Positions 60,620 to 64,000 of a stretch of DNA of 64,000 bases are shown here, piece after piece. The position numbers were made by a program, and so were the translations under genes. Where the stretch lies: assembly GCF_017696275.1 (NCBI RefSeq), contig NZ_JAAORF010000001.1, positions 532,174 through 596,173 on the forward strand. The letters run 5' to 3'. Source of the stretch: Prochlorococcus marinus XMU1405 (lineage in GTDB: Bacteria > Cyanobacteriota > Cyanobacteriia > PCC-6307 > Cyanobiaceae). The notes under the pieces are model-generated. The model saw nothing but the letters and a program-made list of their open reading frames with translations. It did no database searches and was not told where the DNA came from. Numbering within the stretch: the first letter of the stretch is position 1; each line of letters begins with the position of its first letter.

Positions 60620-61750
60620 TTGAATTTGGATAATTTAGATTTGAATTTAAATAATCAAGTCGCGATACTTATCTGTGGACATGGGAGTAGAAATAAACTA
60701 GCCATTACTGAATTTCAAGAATTAACTAATTTCATCCAAAAAAGATATCCAAACTTTTTTGTTGAATATGGGTTCTTGGAATTTGCTAAACCTTCGATTG
60801 TTGATGCTTTAGACAAGTTAAAAGATCTTTCTATAAAAAAAGTAATTGCAATACCTGCAATGCTTTTCGCTGCTGGCCATGTAAAGAATGATATACCTAG
60901 CCTGCTTATGAATTATTCAAGTAAAACAGGAATTGAAATAATTTATGGAAGAGAATTAGGTATTAATAATTTAATGATTAGTGCAGCTTGTGAAAGAGTA
61001 AAAGATGTATTTAAACAAAATAATAATCTCAAACCTGAAGAATCATTATTAGTTGTTGTGGGTAGAGGCTCTTCTGATCCAGATGCGAATTCCAATGTTT
61101 CAAAAATTACGAGAATGATCGTAGAGGGTATTGGTTTAGGGTGGGGGGAAACAGTTTTTTCTGGAGTAACTTTCCCCCTTGTTGAACCTGGCTTGAAAAA
61201 TGTTGTGAGACTTGGTTATAAAAATATAATTGTTTTCCCTTATTTCCTTTTCTCAGGTGTCCTTGTTACAAGAATAAAAAGGCAAAGTGATTTAGTTGCG
61301 ATTAATAATCCAAATATTTCATTTATACATGCAAAATATCTTTCGTCGCAGTCTTATGTGGTCGACACTTTTGTAGAAAGGATTGAAGAGATTCTTAATA
61401 ACGAAGGTAATAATTTTATGAATTGCTCAACTTGTAAATATAGATCAAATTTATTTGGCTTTGAAAAAGAAGTTGGAATGGTACAAGAAAGTCATCATGA
61501 CCATGTAGAGGGCTTGGGTATCAGCTGTGATTTATGTGATCCTGAATGTAATGGTGCTTGTGAAATACAAAATCAAATACCAACTCATAATCAAGAAAAA
61601 TCAGACACAGGAGGAGTTGATTACTTAGAACATGAACATGTAGAGGCTCATCAACATGAACATAATCACCATCATCATCACAATAGTATTTATCCAAATT
61701 CAAAACACCCTTTAGGACCTGTCACGCTTCGCTTGCCTAATAAAGACTAA
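60620..61750 (+). CDS. cbiX: Sirohydrochlorin chelatase, long form (CbiX/SirB) with MxCxxC and His-rich tail
   Basis: Chelatase inserting Co (cobalamin) or Fe (siroheme) into sirohydrochlorin. The N-terminal two repeats have 'AILICGHGSRNKLAITEFQE' (metal His) and 'VVVGRGSSDPDANSN'. The C-terminus has the 4Fe-4S motif MxCxxC (Met267, Cys269, Cys272), a further Cys group ('CDLCDPECNGACE') and a tail of alternating His and Glu ('HEHNHHHHHN'). The frame is open to a TTG at 60545, inside the divergent gene, but TTG 60620 is the first plausible one beyond the opposite start; start is uncertain. Long CbiX forms are known in other bacteria. Confidence 0.88.
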   Translation: MNLDNLDLNLNNQVAILICGHGSRNKLAITEFQELTNFIQKRYPNFFVEYGFLEFAKPSIVDALDKLKDLSIKKVIAIPAMLFAAGHVKNDIPSLLMNYSSKTGIEIIYGRELGINNLMISAACERVKDVFKQNNNLKPEESLLVVVGRGSSDPDANSNVSKITRMIVEGIGLGWGETVFSGVTFPLVEPGLKNVVRLGYKNIIVFPYFLFSGVLVTRIKRQSDLVAINNPNISFIHAKYLSSQSYVVDTFVERIEEILNNEGNNFMNCSTCKYRSNLFGFEKEVGMVQESHHDHVEGLGISCDLCDPECNGACEIQNQIPTHNQEKSDTGGVDYLEHEHVEAHQHEHNHHHHHNSIYPNSKHPLGPVTLRLPNKD

Positions 61751-62131
61751 ATCTTAAGAAATTCCGTTGAAATCATTGAATCACCTGTCTCTTTCTCGAC
61801 CTAGTCTTAATAGACTCAGTATATATAAGTATTCTTAATATAAAATCGTGAAAGTATTTTGAGCAAGATTTTCCACAATTTGCAGGTTGTTTTCCACGTC
61901 CAAATCCACACTGGATTAGAAATGGCAGTATTTTTCAAAAAAAACAGGACTTCAACATTATTGTTGACTTTTTTTTAAGATCTATTCAATTTCCTTATTT
62001 GAAAAAGAAGTTTTTTAAAAACCTACTTATAACATGAGTCTTATTTGATAATTTGAAAAGTTTACCAGAAGATTTTTCTTGATATTTAAAGAGAAAAATA
62101 TCATTATTGTTGATGTAGAAAAAATAAATTT
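61751..62131. other. Intergenic region with DnaA-box-like sites
   Basis: A 381-bp spacer between cbiX and the DUF2811 gene. It contains the short palindrome AGTCT-TAAT-AGACT at 61803-61816, three DnaA-box-like nonamers at 61869-61910, and an AT-rich stretch (from about 61935). I see no convincing gene or RNA; a small RNA or replication-linked regulation is possible. Confidence 0.5.
61869..61910 (+). promoter_or_regulatory. Cluster of three DnaA-box-like nonamers
   Basis: TTTTCCACA (61869-61877), TTTTCCACG (61890-61898) and AAATCCACA (61902-61910). TTTTCCACA is the cyanobacterial DnaA-box type; the second differs by one base and the third by two. Starts are 21 and 12 bp apart, near helical phasing. 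They lie on the same strand. Confidence 0.55.
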
Positions 62132-62389
62132 ATGGATCAAATCAACCAAACAAATTTAACTGATAAGAAACTCGTAGAGTGCTCTTCAAATAAAGTCTCA
62201 TTAGAAACAGAGCTTTCAGAAACTCTTTATAACACTATGAAAGATTTCGTATTAAGTAATCCTACTTGGGATCAATATAAGCTTATAAATTCAGCATTAG
62301 CCACTTTTCTCGTTCAAAACGGTTGTACAGATAATTCTGTCTCAGAAATTTATTTAAATCAATTATTTACACCCTCTAAGTCTTTTTAA
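62132..62389 (+). CDS. DUF2811 protein
   Basis: An 85-residue protein matching the DUF2811 family of cyanobacteria: 'VSLETELSETLYNTMKDFVL' and 'DQYKLINSALATFLVQNGC'. Function unknown; the fold is likely a small helical protein. Its upstream spacer carries the DnaA-box-like sites, so a replication-linked control is possible. Overlaps the convergent GMC gene by 14 bp. Confidence 0.78.
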   Translation: MDQINQTNLTDKKLVECSSNKVSLETELSETLYNTMKDFVLSNPTWDQYKLINSALATFLVQNGCTDNSVSEIYLNQLFTPSKSF

Positions 62390-64000
62390 TATTTAAACAG
62401 GCTCTTCTACTCAAGGCCATCATTGTAAGTGTGGGGCTTTGCCAAGATGATGTGGGCCAGCACGCTCCATCTAGTACCAGTACATTCTTACATCTCCACA
62501 ATCTGTTAAGTTTATCAACTACGCTATTTTCTTCATTTAACCCCATTGGGGCTCCCCCTACCTCATGAATATAATATCCAGGAGGAGGAGGACTATCTGA
62601 AAGTGCTATCAAATTTTTTGTAAATAAATTCCCTAATGGAATATTCATTAGTTCATCAATATTTTTTATTTTCCCATTTGCAGCTTTGACTGATTTTTGT
62701 ATTGTTTTTTCCATATGTTTTGCCATCTTTAACTCATTCTCGCTCCATTCGAATTCAATGTTGGGAATTGGTATTCCCCATTCATCTGTTTTTCTTGAGA
62801 GAGAAACTGAGTTTTTCTCTCTAGGAAGTACTTCACCATGGGCGATAAGAAAGCCAATGGATTTGTTTGCGTCTTTTTGTAAAAATTTAGGTATCCCTAA
62901 TCTATCAATTGCCCCCCAGATTCCATAACCTCTATGGAAATTTATGTCGTCAGTTTCTGGTAAATTTGAACCAAAAGGAATAAAGAAGCTGCCTGCTCCA
63001 GAAAGATCAGGAGGATTATCTAGTGATTTATCTGAGTTTTTTGCTTTTGGGACTGAAAAAAATCTACAGATAGATATGTGATCCATTAGGTATTTACCTA
63101 ATTTCCCAGAATTATCTTTAAACCCTGAGGAATTTGATTTGTATTCTGAGTTCAATAGTATTCTCAGTGTTGAAATTGTTGATGCGCAAAGAAGAATCAA
63201 ATCACAATCCAATACTTCTTTGTGTCCATTTTCTAGGTTTACAATCGTTAGTTTTGAGGCAAGCTCTGTTATCTTGTTAATCTCAAAAGACTCCACTAGG
63301 TAATTAGAGATTATTTGTACATTTCCAGTATCTAAAGCTTTTTTTAAAGAGCTTCCTACGCTTGAGGACTTGGGCCAATTTTTTTCTTTTACAGATGAGT
63401 TACGGTCAAATCCTCTTGATTGGATAAATGGATAGTTTAATTTTGATTTAACTTTTCTGCCAAAAACATTTTCGTTTTCTGTAAGAGGAATTTCACCAAT
63501 ATATTTACCGTTTGGGACCTCCTTGATATCATCTTTTCGTCCATAAATTCCACAGAAATTTTCAATAAAATCGTAGTGCGGGGAAATTTCTTCGTATGAA
63601 ATAGGCCAGTTTGGCCCGAATCCGTCTTTTTTAGCCGGATGAAAGTCTTCTGAGGAAAGTCTTAATGTTATGCCTCCCCAAGTTAATGATCTCCCCCCAT
63701 ATTGTTTACCTTGCGTCCAAAGAAATGGCTTTTTTTTTGGGAACTCATAAGGATGCTTCAATTCATTTGAATATAAGTCAGGATTATTTTTCCAATAACC
63801 AGGATGTTGGCACTGATTGGCATGTTTTTTTGTTATGACTCCTGACAATCTTTTTAATGTACTTTTTGGCTCATGATTACTAGCTTCATTCCTTTTAACT
63901 TGAGGCCCTGCTTCTATTACTAAAACTTTGATCCCTTGTTCTGCCAATGTAAGTGCTGCTATTCCTCCAGTAGCTCCAGAACCAACAACAATTGCATCAT
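62376..64000 (-). CDS. GMC-type FAD oxidoreductase, truncated at the window end
   Basis: The frame remains open to the window edge, so the N-terminus is only just cut. The visible start has the FAD motif 'AIVVGSGATGGIAALTLAEQ', and the protein ends with the GMC signature: His in 'YYIHEVGGAPMGLNEENSVV', then 'VLVLDGACWPTSSWQSPTLT', with the second His of the pair replaced by Gln-Ser-Pro. Glucose/methanol/choline-type enzymes oxidise alcohols or sugars; the substrate is unknown. About 540 residues visible. Confidence 0.87.
   Translation of the reverse strand, partial: DAIVVGSGATGGIAALTLAEQGIKVLVIEAGPQVKRNEASNHEPKSTLKRLSGVITKKHANQCQHPGYWKNNPDLYSNELKHPYEFPKKKPFLWTQGKQYGGRSLTWGGITLRLSSEDFHPAKKDGFGPNWPISYEEISPHYDFIENFCGIYGRKDDIKEVPNGKYIGEIPLTENENVFGRKVKSKLNYPFIQSRGFDRNSSVKEKNWPKSSSVGSSLKKALDTGNVQIISNYLVESFEINKITELASKLTIVNLENGHKEVLDCDLILLCASTISTLRILLNSEYKSNSSGFKDNSGKLGKYLMDHISICRFFSVPKAKNSDKSLDNPPDLSGAGSFFIPFGSNLPETDDINFHRGYGIWGAIDRLGIPKFLQKDANKSIGFLIAHGEVLPREKNSVSLSRKTDEWGIPIPNIEFEWSENELKMAKHMEKTIQKSVKAANGKIKNIDELMNIPLGNLFTKNLIALSDSPPPPGYYIHEVGGAPMGLNEENSVVDKLNRLWRCKNVLVLDGACWPTSSWQSPTLTMMALSRRACLNIKKT

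Noticed and set aside
61859-61978. A 39-codon TTG-start ORF in the spacer before the DUF2811 gene
   Set aside because: It has no Shine-Dalgarno site or known motif, and overlaps the DnaA-box-like sites; I cannot separate it from chance.

Overview
The window is a gene-dense, AT-rich stretch of a cyanobacterial chromosome. A prochlorophyte Pcb chlorophyll a2/b2-binding antenna gene, a lycopene cyclase, NDH-1 subunit NdhD, menaquinone/phylloquinone genes, several families typical of marine picocyanobacteria (DUF760, DUF1350, DUF2811, DUF3721, DUF4336), very short spacers and frequent TTG/GTG starts together point to a streamlined, high-light-adapted Prochlorococcus. I found no rRNA, tRNA, insertion sequence, prophage or CRISPR array. 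Nearly all genes are housekeeping or photosynthesis-related.

Layout. 1-5130 (+): the 3' part of a TamB-like gene, then proA, folB and a small lipase-like gene. 5123-14192 (-): prlC and ndhD, then a packed unit (140-aa Arg/Gly-rich protein, trpS, thrS, glk, thrB) ending in a small hairpin. 14358-19434 (+): a DUF697 membrane protein, a complete metal ABC importer whose ligands look like the Mn type, and a DUF4336 protein. 19440-20405 (-): DUF760 and lepB. 20456-25985 (+): menD, menB, glgA, murF. 25987-29590 (-): glmU, an MnmD-like tRNA methyltransferase, aroA. 29722-34183 (+): comB (apparently with an ATT start), a nitrilase-family amidohydrolase, a cell-wall amidase, murI, and a solanesyl-type prenyl diphosphate synthase; then acs.

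36257-49559 is more mixed: DUF1350, an exonuclease, a DUF3721 repeat protein, hisS with two small genes, a 77-aa protein, a 550-bp intergenic region with a 58-aa ORF, pcb with a strong terminator, a GltS-type transporter, a GST, a GIY-YIG-like/membrane fusion, two SDR proteins (one POR-like but lacking the POR active-site Cys), lycopene cyclase and an MscS channel. 49632-55391 holds an isochorismatase-family hydrolase, Fur, an ArsS-like radical SAM enzyme, a glucosylglycerol-phosphate phosphatase (StpA family) and two unrecognised proteins. 55464-64000 holds metY and metA (direct sulfhydrylation route to homocysteine), a SulP transporter, a FAD-linked oxidase, a long-form CbiX/SirB chelatase with an MxCxxC motif and His-rich tail, a spacer with three DnaA-box-like sites, a DUF2811 protein and a GMC oxidoreductase cut by the window end.

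The most notable points are the probable AUU start of comB, the clustered DnaA-box-like sites at 61869-61910, the small ORFs and inverted repeat upstream of pcb, the acetyl-CoA signature in MetA beside an O-acetylhomoserine sulfhydrylase, and the orphan StpA/502-aa divergent pair. I see no clear evidence of a wholly new multi-gene system.
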